Source of the DNA: Marsupella aquatica
Lineage: Eukaryota; Marchantiophyta
Assembly: GCA_973895155.1 (NCBI GenBank)
Contig: OZ316894.1
Coordinates: 16,554,001 to 16,618,000, forward strand
DNA: 64,000 nt
Direction of reading: 5' to 3'
In this document: positions 1 to 13,318 of the stretch, in pieces
Layout: each line of letters opens with the position of its first letter
How positions within the stretch are numbered: position 1 is the stretch's first letter
Made by a program: the position numbers and the translations under genes
Notes under the pieces: model-generated
Database searches by the model: none
Told to the model about the DNA's origin: nothing
Seen by the model: the letters and a program-made list of their open reading frames with translations, nothing else

Positions 1-26
1 TGCTTGCGCTAGCCTTGGCTAGAATC

Positions 27-686
27 CTATACTACTGTAACGAGCTCTAAGGCACAGTACAGGAAACACAGTGTGCGTGAACTTCCAATGAGGAACTGAT
101 ACACCAGTTTCTCAAATGGTAAACTTACTCGAACCTGCATGTCCTGAATTGATGTGTATGTCATAAACAATACATTAGCTATGTGTGTGGATATGAAAAG
201 TGTGTACAATATGCCTGAAAGTCGAGTAAAAGTCAAGGATTCACAAGCTTACTCACTACTGTACAGTACTGTATCTACCTCGGTCTCAACTCGAAGTGTC
301 AACTCATTCTCGTGAGACTCTTTCAAGGAATGGATTCTGCTGCTCAGGTTGGAAACTCCTTGTTCCTTCAAAAGAAACCTCAGTAAGACAATATCGCAGA
401 CACCAAGTTTGGGGGAAGATGCGGTGACTTCTTCTTCTTCGTCCAGATAACGCAACGCTACCTTCTGAAGCAGCCGGCTGCACTGTGGCTGCTCTATGTG
501 TGGCTGAACATACTGAATGATATCTGAGTTCGTCCCCGTTCCGTTACCGCAATACAACCAGCCAGCAGTTAATGTGTCAAACTCCAAATTGCTGTTTCCA
601 TCAGATTGGACAAAACGACCGCAGCAGAGCAAAGAATGCGCTAACATCCAGGTAACACGCCACAGAAAGAGAAAGAAAAGAGACAT
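27..686 (-). CDS. Doubtful two-exon hypothetical gene at the window edge
   Basis: A 145-codon minus-strand frame runs from 686 to 249. A possible splice donor (GTGAGT on the minus strand, at about 253-258) lies just before its end. A pyrimidine-rich stretch near 640-690 could be an acceptor, in which case the first ~15 codons are intron and the true start lies further upstream. A second open stretch near 27-150 could be a terminal exon beginning after a CAG. The central part has an acidic patch (LDEEEEV) and then a helix-rich segment ending near ETEVDTV. I do not recognise the family. No frame on the plus strand across this stretch looks better. Treat it as a candidate exon only. Confidence 0.25.
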
Positions 687-916
687 CGGTACCGATTTAT
701 CAGTCCAGCGCTAGAATAACGTAAGTCTAGGGAACTCGAAAAGAGGGCCAAAAGGGTGAAGAACGATGCGATCCATCCACCTTGGAAAAAAGGAAGCGAA
801 AGCTTCTCAACGTCAAGCAGAGTCTCCAGAATCCACCCCCACGGCATACAATTCTCCATCTCGTCGTCTGCTGGCGAAGAGCTGCTGCATTCAAGGAAAT
901 CTCTCGCAGGTCTCAA

Positions 917-1515
917 TTAAAGATGATCCGCCACCGGCATCATCATCTATCGTAGAGAGACATCATCCTCAAACTCTCGAAAGCGATGCCGCTACTGAAT
1001 TGAACTAATTTCCCGCGAACAACAAGCTGAGCCTTAGTATACAACACTTCGCCTCACGAAAGCACTCTCGTGCCATTTGGTCGCTTCTTCATGACGCATT
1101 CATTCGTTCTCGAGCAATGTCGGTTCGCCGAAGGCAGTGCACAGAGGGGCAGGGCATGAGATGCTCGTCACTGGAATGCTCTCAACCCCTGCCGATTGAA
1201 TTTTACGAACAGCAGCGCGACGAAGGTAATTCACCATTTGAGCAGAGGAGAAGAAAGCAATCAGAGAGAGAGCGAAAAAAAACTCCTTCAAGCGGATACG
1301 ACATTCTCGAAGTCCGAAGCAGGACCGACGCGAGGGGACGACAGAAAGGGAAAGGAGATCCTCTGTTGCGCATTGGAATTGACGGCACGAGAGTAGCGCG
1401 GCCTCCCAACTGCACAATCATGTTACTTTCCGATTTCCTTCACGAATCGAAACAGCGATGTCAATCGACGAGCTGCTGACCGATCGCAAGGTTGCAGAGC
1501 AGAGTGCACTACAAT
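917..1515. other. Non-coding stretch, nothing recognised
   Basis: Overlapping short frames on both strands at 1,100-1,480 have low-complexity Arg/Glu or Ser/Arg composition and no recognisable domain. It could be promoter or 5' UTR of a minus-strand gene to the left. Confidence 0.4.
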
Positions 1516-2140
1516 ACACTGGATTGGAGTGTTGGAGCTCTGCTGCCCATCTCAATCAGGATCACTTCTGAAGGATTACATGTATCAAAAATCATGTTGG
1601 GTCACTTTAGATTTTATAAAATCTAAAATAAATTAGTGTACATTTCCATATCAGACACGAAGCAATAATGTTGCAATATTGGATTGGACTGTAGGAGCTC
1701 TGGTGCCAATCTCAATCAGGATCACTTCTGAAGGATTACATGTATCAAAAATCATGTTGGGTCACTTGAGATTTTATAAAATCTAAAATAAATTAGTGTA
1801 CATTTCTATATCAAACACGGATCAATAATGTTGCAATATTGGATTGGAGTGTAGGAGCTCTGGTGCACATCTCAATCAGGATCACTTCTGAAAAAATCAG
1901 GTTGGGTCACTTTGATCTTTATTCTATCTAAAATAAATTAGTGTACATTTCTATATCAAACACGGATCAATAATGTTGCAATATTGGAGTGGAGTGTAGG
2001 AGCTCTGGGACCCATCTCAATCAGGATCACTTCTGAAGGTACCATACATCAAAAATCAGGTTGGGTCACTGTGATCTTTATTCAATCTAAAATACATCAG
2101 TGTACATTTCAATATCAACCATGGATCAATATATTCAAAA
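1516..2140. repeat. Tandem array, four copies of a ~160-bp unit
   Basis: The landmark GGATTGGAGTGTAGGAGCTC (with variants) occurs at 1,521, 1,681, 1,841 and about 1,986, a period of 160, 160 and about 145. Each unit then carries a CATCTCAATCAGGATCACTT motif and an AT-rich tail. The third copy lacks about 17 bp after CACTTCTGA, which explains its shorter period. The last copy decays after about 2,130. Confidence 0.9.
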
Positions 2141-2159
2141 TGGAAATCAATATGCAAAC

Positions 2160-2709
2160 ACTTGTCAATTTCATATAGATTTGTTACACTAAGAATTAGT
2201 TCGTGGACCCCATCTGTTTTTATTCGATTGAGATTGAATTGGAGCGCACTGCACAGGGCCCTCCTATGGCCCTCCTATGGTGAATCCGAAGTCAACAGTG
2301 TTATTGCAGCAGCAAACGCCAGTTCCACCTCCTTAAATGTAACATCTTCCATTTTCTTGTGAACTTACTGTATTTCGGTCTGCTATCTAGCTTGTCTCTT
2401 GCATTCATCCATTCTTTAGTCGTCTTGAGGCACAATTTCCTGTTTGTAATGGTCAAAATTTCTGAACCTAATGTGCAGGACTTCTGCTTCGTAGCAAAAG
2501 GCAGGGACGGCGTCAACATTGTGTGCCGCTGTCGTGGGTCACCACATGTGTCTCGCATCTAAATTGTAATAGTAATTTCCCTTGTTCAGTGTACCACAGA
2601 TTACTAGAAACAGAACAGTCCCTTTTGTTCCTTCAAAGCTGTACAACTGATCTGGTTAAATATCGAATCTTCTCCACTACAGCGGCTTTCGAGGCGTGGT
2701 ATGCCTCAC
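2160..2709. other. Flank downstream of the YUCCA-like exon, no clear gene
   Basis: Minus-strand frames exist, such as an 85-codon frame at 2,558-2,301. None gives a recognisable YUCCA C-terminus or other domain. A direct duplication of GGCCCTCCTAT occurs at about 2,258-2,280. Confidence 0.4.
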
Positions 2710-2859
2710 TATATCCTGCGCAATACTTTTGGCGTCGAACGAAGTGCCTAGAAGTCCTTTCCGTCCCAATCCAACCGCATACAGACCTCTTTCACCTTTC
2801 CACGATTGTTGCGAAGATGGCTTCGGAAAACCATCTTGGGCAAAGAAATTCTCTTCATC
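2710..2859 (-). pseudogene. Isolated YUCCA-like flavin monooxygenase exon
   Basis: The minus strand encodes exactly 50 codons between a good acceptor (TACAG at about 2,860) and a donor (GTGAGG at 2,709). The peptide contains FFAQDGFPKP, WKGERGLYAVG and RKGLLGTSFDA. These match the C-terminal block of YUCCA flavin monooxygenases, which convert indole-3-pyruvate to auxin. The family normally has about 400 residues, with an N-terminal FAD GxGxxG motif and a central NADPH motif. Neither is visible on this strand within several kb upstream, where the DNA is AT-rich and carries a palindrome. The exon has no stop or frameshift, so the loss may be recent, or the other exons may be very distant. I call it a gene fragment. 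Confidence 0.6.
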
Positions 2860-3658
2860 CTGTATTAGAGGGCATTTCATATGAGTCAAGATGAGTACAA
2901 TATCTTTCACAATCGCCTAGAAACAACTAAAGGTCACAGAATTATGATCAGTATAGTACTGCACTAGAGCGAATGAAATTTTTGAATCTCATTATGATTT
3001 CTTAAGAAACTGGTAACTCAAATTCTAGTCGGCGGTTATTGACAATCAGACGGAATGCCAATCATAATTCCATACATTGACTTCCAATCATAATTATGTA
3101 TGGAATGTTTGGAGTGCTAAAAGTGAGAAATGATAACCCTTAGACTATCGACACACTTTTGAGAGGAATGCGTAGAGTTGGCCCGAATCGAGAAGGCAAG
3201 AAGACAAGTAGATAGAATTATGATTGGCGTAAGCAGTGCAACTAACAGAAATGCAGTCAATATTTGCACTTTCTGCACTCGTTTGGAAGGTTAGTTTGAA
3301 AGGTTACCTTCTGCCGCTGCGGGATTCTTAACTGCAATGTTATGTTGTTTCATTTAATTAGTTACTTATTACTTATAGAATTGAATCACAACTCACAAAA
3401 AAGGGTGGGCCGTTGGTTACTCGCAGTAAATAAAATTGAGTTGCAGGCCTACTCAGGGTAAATAAACAGTTATTTTTTATTACCTTTTAATGAACATTTA
3501 CGGCATGGCATCCTCAATTTTACCAAAATCCTGCCGCAAACACGAATGTGGGCATAATTTTATTGTTGAAACCAATCCGTTCCCATTTGCAGCGCGCCAT
3601 GATGATGTGGCATGCTGTGGAGTCAGGAATTTTGGAAGGGACCTCTAGTGGGGTCCGT
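2860..3658. other. AT-rich stretch without recognised genes
   Basis: Searched for the missing YUCCA exons on the minus strand and found none. Stop-rich in all frames. A short motif near 3,618-3,655 (AATTTTGGAAGGGA followed by GGGGTCC) resembles one near 39,380-39,410 and may be an old repeat fragment. Confidence 0.5.
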
Positions 3659-3829
3659 AAATATGAATATCACATGTATATACAACCCACGTGTGTGATG
3701 AAGGTGAGTTGGACATAAACTTTCATTTTTGTTGACCTTTTACATTGTTAAGTCAACAAAAATGAAAGTTTATGTCCAACTCACCTTATCACACACGTGG
3801 GTTGTATATACATGTGATATTCACATTTC
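3659..3829. repeat. Long near-perfect palindrome (hairpin, MITE-like)
   Basis: The left arm (3,659-3,736) and right arm (3,752-3,829) are reverse complements over about 77 bp. I see only one substitution and one single-base indel, and the loop is 15 bp. The inner ends are GTTGAC/GTCAAC. The outer arms share ATCACATGTATATACAACCC. There is no open frame. A transcript would fold into a long stem, as in foldback transposons or young hairpin small-RNA loci. I could not identify a clear target-site duplication. Confidence 0.9.
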
Positions 3830-5621
3830 TTAGTGTAACATTGTTAAGGGGACTGTGTTACTGCTTGAATTCAACTACCACAGCTGATTGGACCAGAGAA
3901 AACAAACCCATTGGACTAGAGAAAACTACACTGTTCACCATTGTTATGTAAGAACTAGCGTTACTAAAACTAATTTTGTTGAGTGTCATCTTGAGTCTAA
4001 AGTAAACACTAATTATTCAGGAATCTTAAAATACTTGCTTCTGTGACCAAAGTAACACTAATTATTCAGGAATTTTAAAATACTTACTAATTATTCAGGA
4101 AATTAAAATGCTTTCTTCTGTGACCAAACTAACACTAATTCATTTCAAAATTGATATGTTTATCATCACATTTAAAGAGTCACTAGTTTGATGTAGTTCT
4201 TTGAAAGAACAGATTTAGATCAGATAGATAGATTAGATCATTTTACTCGACTCAAAGCCCCCTATAGAGCAGAAGGTGAAATGTGAAAACTACATGTCAA
4301 ATGGTATGTAACTTGGAGACACTGAAGTAAGCATCATCTGATAAGTAGGCATTCTCCTCCAAACCTCAAAGTGAGTACTTAAGAGATCATCTACTGTAGT
4401 ATGTTTAAGAGAGCAGTGGCCTTGGTCGAGCATTTGGGTTAAAATTACTGCGCTAGACAGCACACCCCAAAACCCAGAGAGAACGTGTGTGCACAAAACC
4501 TTCGTGTTAGAAAACTCTATGCCAATGTTAATGATACAGAAGCGAAGGACAATCTATACCCGTCAATGATGCAGCAATGCGACTGTGCACGCAATTTCCA
4601 CACGGTGCTCTCACTTTCCACAATAAGTTAGCCACAAATTCACAGCCCATGAACTTCATGATTGATAACCATCCGACAGTACTAGGATCCCCCCGTTTGA
4701 CGTGTCTTAAATCCTGGAACGAAGTTGCACATTTTCATTAATCAACTGAAAGATCCAACGTGCAGAACATTCACTTTATTACAAGCACCCCCGCTGTTCA
4801 TGACAGGAGCAAAAAATCGAATAATCTAAATATTAGTGGCCAGAGAGTATTAGGCCAATAATGTATCGCTCGCCTAAGGCAACTACAAAGCTGGTGACAG
4901 TTTGTGACTCGGTCAAATGAATATTTTTCCCTACAATTGACATTTCTTGTAATGGCCTGACCTAAACTTGAAGCCAAAATTGGCAGACCACGTTCTACGT
5001 GGTCCTAAATTAGATTCTATGAGGATGAGCAGCTGACAACCCGGGAACAGTTCCAAGTGCAAAGCGGGATAGAAACCTGTAGTTATCGAGCTGGTATTGA
5101 TCTTGCTGGCAGTTCAGGACAAGGGACCACTCTTGGCTTCTTCAGAAGTGATGGGCAAAGTTGCGGACTTTTCGTGCCAAACGAGTTTGCCTCCCAGTTA
5201 GATATTGAATAGTCATGTCCGCAGAACCCCTGTCCCACCATCACCCCGACCTCGAGTCGTGCTTTGGGTCTTTAAGAGCTATGGTAGAAGCCTCAGGCAT
5301 TGTCACAACAAGAATTTTGAGGAGATGAAGGAGTGCACTTGGGAGAAACTTCTAGAGTACACTGGCACCATTTGGAGAGCCTTCCGAGAAAGTTCTCGTA
5401 GGAGTTTGGGTTGACGCAACAGCACTACCTGATCTGGCCTGCACAAAAATTCCAGACAGGATCAACACGTCTCCAGATAGCCAGGGTTCCTCCATGAGAG
5501 AAGTTATAGCATTAACTGTTCTGCAGCAGATCGTACCTAGTGATGATCTGGCATTTGTATGTAAAATTAACAATTAAAGAGGACCACCTCAAAGACTTGA
5601 TTGAATAACAACAGAGGTTCC
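3830..5621. other. Intergenic DNA with short degenerate direct repeats
   Basis: Around 3,990-4,140 the phrase CTAATTATTCAGGAA recurs three times with CTTCTGTGACCAAA, a degenerate short tandem repeat. Frames at 4,290-4,496 and 5,205-5,573 have no recognisable product. The last few hundred bases may be 3' UTR of the minus-strand TBC gene. Confidence 0.5.
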
Positions 5622-8600
5622 TCATACGACCTTTGATCTATCTCGCCAATTGAGACCAAATGAACGCTGGTTACTTGCATTCTCATCAGTATTGAACTCA
5701 TTGTTTCCATTTTGATCACTTTGGGCTGTCGGAGGCGTCCCTCTTTGTGAAGGAGAAGCGCCTGTTGCCTCCGGTGTTCTGAAACTTCAAGACATTTACA
5801 AAATACATTTAAGGTCAGTTATTGGCACTGCTTCCTAAAGATTCTAGGAAAGGATCTTGAGTCACATTTTGATTGCAATCTCAAAACTAGAGTACTTGAA
5901 GGCGCTTTCCCAACCTGCGTCAATTGAACAGTAGCATAGTCATCTGCCCTACCAAAGCTCATGATAGTTCTTCAAAGTCATGACCAGCCTCATCCAATAG
6001 CTGAGATCAATCGATGACCAGAACAGTCTGTTTGGTCCCTCGCAGCTTAAATCTACTCTGAGCACCTAGCGTTGTCATTAAGTGAGTTCGTCTGCATCAA
6101 ATTTGTGCGCCTACGACACCAATGTCATTGTCTAAACGAAGTCCATTTCACTAACTTTCGGATGAGACTTGGACAGCACAGAAAAAAGGGGGGCAACAGA
6201 TACTCTAGAGATCCGTCTGAGAAAGCCGTCATTACCAAACCACTCATCCACTCAATCTCTGATTAAAATGGCTAGTGCATGACGCGAATAACACTGCTAA
6301 AGGAATGGGAAAGGTCTGCTCCATGTCTACAATGGAGGACAAAGGAGAGTCTTACTTGACAATGACCTACGGAACTTCGATAGGAGCTGTCCATGCCTTA
6401 TCAAGTGATTAAAAACAGTCTTACCTTCCAAGAGGAGAGTCCGTCAGAGATCGGCGTAATGGGACTGAACTGCGCGGACTAACATTCCCAAGTGCTTGAT
6501 ATGATAGTGTGGCTTCCAACATTGACTCCGCCATGACAGCTCGCTTTTCCATTTCTGCAAGGGCATCAGCAGCACCCTCGTACTTCTCCTGAGAATCAAT
6601 TCCACTTGATGAGACCCAACGTATCATTTGTAAAAGTTGATGGCTTCTTTAGTTGCTCTAAACTATAACAATAATGTAGCTACTTTGTTACGAAATTATT
6701 GAAATTTCATTTCATAATTGCACAAGGAAGTCATTTAAAAAAGGATCTCGTATGCAAGATGGAACAAACATTAGACACTCATGTAAGAAAATGCTGTTGA
6801 GATGTAAGATCTGATTCAGCGCTTTGCCCTGTGTTTGTGTTTTTGAGCCCAAAACTTGACGTACTAAGTCGCACCACCAAGAGATTTTAACGAGGAATAA
6901 AAAAATGGCTTACTTTGAATAGGCTGCAGATCAAGGGCTTGTTAGTTTAAGCCATCTAAGGAGAGCAAGGCTGAAACTTCTCCAACAAAACAAATCTAGG
7001 ATTGGGAATGACTGAGGGTAAAGCTACCATTCTCACAGATGTAAACCTACCTACTGTCCAATAGATTCTGTAACACAGACGAGGTAAGGTCAGCCACATC
7101 ATCGCAGATCTAGGGCGGCCATCTCAGTAAAAGATCAGCAGACAAAGTCTCTCCTGAGGGGGCACCGGATGGAACAGAGCTGTTGGTAGTTTTTGTGCAT
7201 TGGGGACAGGAGATCTTTCGCATGGTTTTGACCACTGAGAAGCTGGAGACACAAGTGAGGAACGACAGAAGAACTTAAAAGAGCACGTAGTGCACAGTTG
7301 TACATAGGTAAGTCACCCTTGGTTGGGTCCATTTGGCTATCCAGGTCCAAGTTTCACAACCGAAAAGTGTCAGAGAGGAAACAGAGCTATCATTGCTGGT
7401 TCAGTATAGGGTCTGCTGAAGACAACTACTATGGGCAATGCATAGGCAGACGCTGGAATATGGACCCAATAGATTCACCTACTGTTACAGTGAGATAGAG
7501 AGGCGCCAAGACTGAAATAGTTTTTAGTTTTCAGTTTGAGTCTGTCTCCCTGCATTTGAACTCACCAGAAGTTTTCAGGTTACTAAACATCACATGACTA
7601 AGTACTTGGAGACGCGATCAATGTATGACTACGTAAAAATTAGAAAATTAAAAATTAAAAATAAAATAAAATGTATTGACTACGTATTTTGGTATTTTGT
7701 TCTAAGACATGGACACCAGTTTCAGAAGAAAAGAACCTAGTGTGCAAACTCACACAGCAAAAGCATCCAAGAACTACGAGCAAAGATGCTTACATCCAAC
7801 TTTCAATTTTCAAGTCTCTATCCAATGGCTCGTCAGTTTCTAGTTCCAAGAGTCAGGTGACTTAACCACGCCATCATAAAATATAAGCGCGTGTACATTA
7901 CACTGACCTGGAAAACCTCTACAGCTCGTCGTTGAGCAGCGGAATCCTGCTCCGCAAACCGCCGTGCATCATCAGCAATTTTCTGCTCTTGCTCCATCCT
8001 TACAAGGACCTGAACATATCACAGAACCATATGAGCGACTCGACACTGGTGCTACACAAGGGGATTTGGAAAGAGCTCTACAAAAGACTTTGTAATTATC
8101 ACTTAGGAATGCACTGCAGTGTTGGCATGAGAACTGAAATGCGCCGTTCTTAGAGTCTGTAGGGTATTCTTAGTTTACGTCATACTGATCCTGAAATCTT
8201 TCTAGTACACCACAGTATTATGCTAAATATGTTCATGAGCAGCTTCCACTAAAAATCACAAGGATGGGACCAGAACTACCGTTCGAGAATCAATATTAAA
8301 GAGGCAACCGATGAGAACTAAATCGGTAGTCATGTAGCACAAACCTGCACAAGAACTTGCTCTTGCTCATTCTTTTCAGTCAACTGCTTGTTCAACGCAT
8401 CCACTTCTACCTCAAGCTTCTCCACCTGTTATCGTGAAGTGTGTCAGAAGTAGTTGACCTTCAGACCACATCTCACTAGAATCCAGGAATCTGACTAGCG
8501 TTTCAACCAAAGATGGTCTTGGAAAGAGCAAACCTTCGCAGTCAGGAGTCGTCGATTGTCCTGCTTAGCCATCTCCACAAGGGCGTTCTCCAGCTCCTCT

Positions 8601-11600
8601 GCCCTGAAACAAAGATACACAATTCGATTGTATAAAACAACTTTTGCCGCTTTATGTCAGCTCGATAGGCCACAACCAGGTCTCTACAATACAAACCAGA
8701 CTTCTGGAGGATGGGATTTCTTGAGATTTGGAAATACCTCACACTGGCAGCCTTCTTGTCTTCCAAAGCCTGGCAGAGTTCCTTCTTCAGCCATGCAACC
8801 TACTCACAAGTTTCATGAACACGTTTAGAAGGGTCAATGCTCCTCAAATAACAATTCGTGAATACAAATTTACGCACTCGGAAGACCTGTAAAAGATATG
8901 CCGGGTGCAGTATAAATTCATCCTGACAGGTAATGACACAAGAGAACAAAACTCTTCGAAGCGCACAGAAGTTTAGCAAGAATGACTGATACTTCAACAG
9001 TACACAGGCACTCTGGTAATCGAGCTTTACAAAGGTCTGGGCTTACTTGCTCTCTTGCATCACCATGTGGATCTTCTACATGGTTCGGGCTGATACTGTC
9101 AGTAATTGCCTTCTCCACCGAGATCTCTTCAAAAGACAGAGGGCTCGTGACATTCATGGTGACTTGTTGATTCAGGATGGAATCATTCTCAGGCCCGTCA
9201 CTCAACCCATTGGATACCTTCTCCGGTTTTTCTTCCGAAACAACAATAGATTTTTTTATTAACATACTATCGCCACTAGGATCTTCTACACTGTACAGGT
9301 AGGGCAGCTTTTGTGTCATTGCGCTGTTAGAATTTCGCCAGAGGTGCAATTCGATAGACCGTTCTTCAAGAGCCGCTAAAACGTCAGGGCGATGCTTGAG
9401 ACGGAGCTCATGCAATCTACTTTCAGTGACCATCTGAAAGCCCATACAAGCCATGAGGACGAGCTGACTGCTGTCAAATGTATTAGTGGCCATAGATTGC
9501 AGGGTTGCAATAGCATCTCCAGCATCTCGAGTCGCAGCAAGGGCAGGTGCTGTTCAGATCCAAAAGTTTGCAACATCTCAGAATCCGGGAAGAAAGAATC
9601 TGGAAATAAAAAGAATGAGGTAGCAGCTCTCTCAAACATGGTTTAATAACTTGCTTTTTGGACCTGAGCAACAATAACTTTCCAAAGAGTCCCCAACTTA
9701 TTACTAGAAACAGCCCGAACACCAATCAATCGAAAACGACTACACGCAAAAGTTCCCGTCTCTTACATAGCACGCTAGCCTAAGTTCGAACTCTTGTTTT
9801 GATTACACACCATGTATCTCCATGAGGGCAAGTCCTGTACGGAAAAGCATGCAGCGATTTCCCTCGTACAGAAGCACATCCCAGACACGCAACACTGTCG
9901 CAAACAGGAACCAATAAATCTTCCTCGTCAGAAGAAAAATATCTTATTGAAATGCAGTAACCGGCCAAGACAAGCGAACTTAACTTCTTTAAGCCAGATA
10001 TCCCACTTCGAAATGCTATTAAACCCCACCTGATCAAGATAGTTAGTGAGGCAATATACATTATGCATTTAATTGTAAAACTCAATGAGAAGTTGCAAAC
10101 ACGCAGATCATGGCGTACCGCTCTCCCAGGGCAGGACATTGACAAATATGGAGAGGAACCAAGGACCACTGATCCATGCCACCTGAACTCCAAGTAAGCA
10201 GAGATGACTCACTGTCATCACAAAGTGAAAAGGACTTAGCCATCACAATAGTCAATAGATGACAAATAAAGGCGTAAAAATTTAATAAAGATTCGGGGGA
10301 GGTAGACAGCATCATTACCAAGTTTAGGAAAGTGTTCTTGCACCAGGTCTTCAAAGACAAGCTGATCCACCTGACAAAGCAAACAATTTCCAGCACTAAG
10401 AAACACGAAGGGCTACTGAGGAATTAAACAAGTTTTTGAATTCATATTCACGAGCAACAACAGAAACAGAAACTAGAATTAATTCATCTTCTGCGAACAA
10501 AATACTACATACATACTTAAAAAAGAACGGTCGCCCATATTCCATCATCCCCAAACGTCACTACTACCTCCACAGAATTGAACTGAAAGGCTGAGTCTAA
10601 TCAACATTTTGGGAAGAACACTTTTTTATCGGCAAAGAAACGCAGGAAATCAGTGGGAAAGAAGACCAACACCTGTGCTTCGACCATTTTCTCAGAGTAA
10701 TATCCTTCAAAGTAGTCATCAATGATACCCGTCAAAGTCCTGGAAAAATGCCATTATATTTATCAAAAGCTTCAGATTCTGGAAAACAATTTAACATAGC
10801 TGCATGCTGAAAATGGCACCGTACGATACTCACATATACCTCAACAATAATCGCTGGAGAGTCCTTAGCCCTTTATGGGGTCGGGACGAAGGACTCTCCA
10901 GCGAAAAGAATTTCTGAGGAATTCAGATTTATTCATTCAACGATTGAATGTAAGGAAAATTGTCACACCGTTGCTTTCTGGCCTAACGCTGCCATCGCAA
11001 TCAACGAAGTTCCAAAAACCTACCATGCTCAAAAATCGAACCTTACCAGAATGCATTTTCTTCTGGCATTAACAGAAACAGCAGCCCTGCGAGGAAATTC
11101 ATTGCCTGCTCCAGCGATTTACAAAATTAAGTATTGCGGATTTCTTTGAACACAGGCCAATCAAGCTCTTCCAACCAAGCTACTCTGAACCTTGTAAAAG
11201 AAGAAAGTTTACTGCATTGCATCAATTTGTGACAGATTGTTCGTGAGTATGTTGATAACAAGCTTTTCTACAAAAAAGTTCATTGCCTGTACCAACAGTG
11301 TCCAAGAATTAACTACTACGGGTCTGTGAACAACGAGGCGATAACAGCTCTTCCAACCAAATCCGAATGACTCATAATGAAAAACAAATCAGATCTTTGC
11401 ATTGCGTGAACAGATTGTTTCTGATAACTGTAACTACAAGTTTTTCTTGATATCAGCGGAGGGAACATTGCAGTTACCTGACAATATCCAACAGACGGAT
11501 TATGTCGAGCATAGGCAGTTAGCAAGCGCCTTAATGCATTGCGTCCATCTTCATCCAGGGCAGGATGTCCAGGGAATGTGCGAGGGAGATCCTACATCGA

Positions 11601-13318
11601 AGCATGCAACAGTATTTAGGACCACGAGAGAATTCTGCTAGAGTTATGAGCCTTCTTACTCAAAACCTCATACTTTGCAAGGCCCGTCATAGTTGTCAAT
11701 CTTTTGGTGTGGAAAGCCTAGCGAACAGCTGCAGTTGGCCACAAACTACTCCCGATACCAACTGACCTTCTCAATCTGATTAGTCCACTTTTCGATGATA
11801 CCAGTTTTGGAAACAAGGTAGTTGGCGGCTGCACTGCCACTGCCATCGAGTAAACCGCCAACACCGTTACTTTCACCTCCACCATCCGCCAATAGCGTGA
11901 GCAGAGCATTGTAATGTCCTTTAATCCTACGAGTCTTCGTGCCCACGAAAACCTGCCATAACTGGTTCGAGATATCCAGTCCACCACCCGGCAATTTCGT
12001 TAGGCTGCATTGCACTAAATCGGAAAGACAGTCCTGGGCGTCAATCTGGAAATTTCCTTAGAAGTTTTTCCAACCGTTCTCCTCTTTAAATCTTCAGTGA
12101 TGCTGTTCCCAATGCTGACATACCAAAAACATGTATTCCAAACCTATACAATGACCAATGAGCGAGCTCGACAGTGCAGATAAAACTTCCAGGGAATCAA
12201 ACTCTGGGGATTCGAAGGTACCTCCCCGCGTAAAGCCATCGGGACTCCTCCTCGCACGAGCGATCTCAACTCCTCCTCCCATGGAGACTCGATGGTAACC
12301 GGTTTGCGTGGCTTGGGTGGGCTAACACTCTCACCTTCGCGTAGAACATCTGCACTTTCCATGGCATCACAAAATTCGTCTTCGGAATCTTCCCCAAATC
12401 CCTCTTCGCCTCCGGCCACAGCACCATCGCTAACAATTTTACCTGTGTCGGAATGCTCCTCCGCTACTCCTTCAAGAGAACTCCTTGACTGGTCCATGTG
12501 GCCAGCCACTGAACGAACTTCATGTACGGCCCCATTGCCAGCTGCAAGTTCTCGGGTAGAGACGGGAGATGGACGTAGCCCCCTTCCACTAATGCTTGTA
12601 GTTTGCTCAATTGTCCGAAGGGATTCACGAAGCTGGCCCCATAACTTCGATCCTTGGTCGACCCCATGATCTCTATTATTGGACGTCTCGCTGCAGTCTT
12701 CCGACTCCAAACTGTCTGGTCGCGCACCTTTCGCCTCAGAAGAACAGAATTCCCGCGCCGGTGCAGAAGATACGTCCTGATTTACAGAGTTCAGAAATTG
12801 TTCCCATCGCTCTGACCTTTCTGCTTCTTCTTCCTGAGAGACAGATTTCAACAGCCATAGGCCACTCATATAAAATTCCTCTTCCTGACTCGGTAAGTAA
12901 TGGCAATCTCATTGTAATAAAATTTTGAAGGAGCGAACAGTCAACCATTTCTTTCCTTGAAGAGCATAGCTCGTGATCCGGCCAGGACGACGGTAGCTTC
13001 AAATGCGGCAAGTAAGGGGGGTTACAAAACGACAACAAGAATGCACAGCAACATGGACAACGCGACTGTCCTCCAGCCAAGAGCGAGCTGACTGAAATGT
13101 ACAAGAAATTGCGGGTCAAAACAAGTAATTAGTTGACAGAGCGCTGAAACGCGGGAAGTAGGAAATACATGATCACAGGCGAAACTACCTCGTTCCCGGT
13201 CTCTCACCTGGTAGATTGTAGAATACTTTTTGAACTGCTCCGAATGCTGAGGCTTAACCATAAATCCATACATGTCCCTGCGTAGCAATCCGTCCAACCA
13301 CACCACCGCACCCCGCAC
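5622..13318 (-). CDS. TBC-domain Rab GTPase-activating protein, 16 exons, 841 aa
   Basis: Exons in order of transcription: 13208-13318, 12222-12833, 11767-11961, 11478-11591, 11047-11105, 10673-10739, 10319-10370, 10119-10211, 9811-9894, 9047-9549, 8738-8799, 8534-8603, 8345-8425, 7908-8009, 6425-6588, 5622-5778. All have GT-AG borders, and the phases join to one 2,526-nt frame ending in TGA. The product matches plant TBC proteins of the At3g55020/At2g39280 type. The N-terminus has YGFMVKPQH followed by [10 protein letters not shown]. The TBC domain opens at [12 protein letters not shown] (about residue 230). The arginine finger lies in [13 protein letters not shown] (IxxDxxR, R310) and the glutamine finger in VGYCQ (Q344), so both catalytic residues are present. 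Next come LPWES and [11 protein letters not shown], then a C-terminal coiled coil with [10 protein letters not shown] and [19 protein letters not shown]. The likely role is accelerating GTP hydrolysis by a Rab on endomembranes. The substrate Rab cannot be told from sequence. The first Met is chosen because the family starts just before the YGF motif. Confidence 0.93.

Noticed and set aside
3659-3829. Transcription terminator or tRNA-like structure
   Set aside because: The arms are far too long and no gene ends next to it. A foldback or MITE explains it better.
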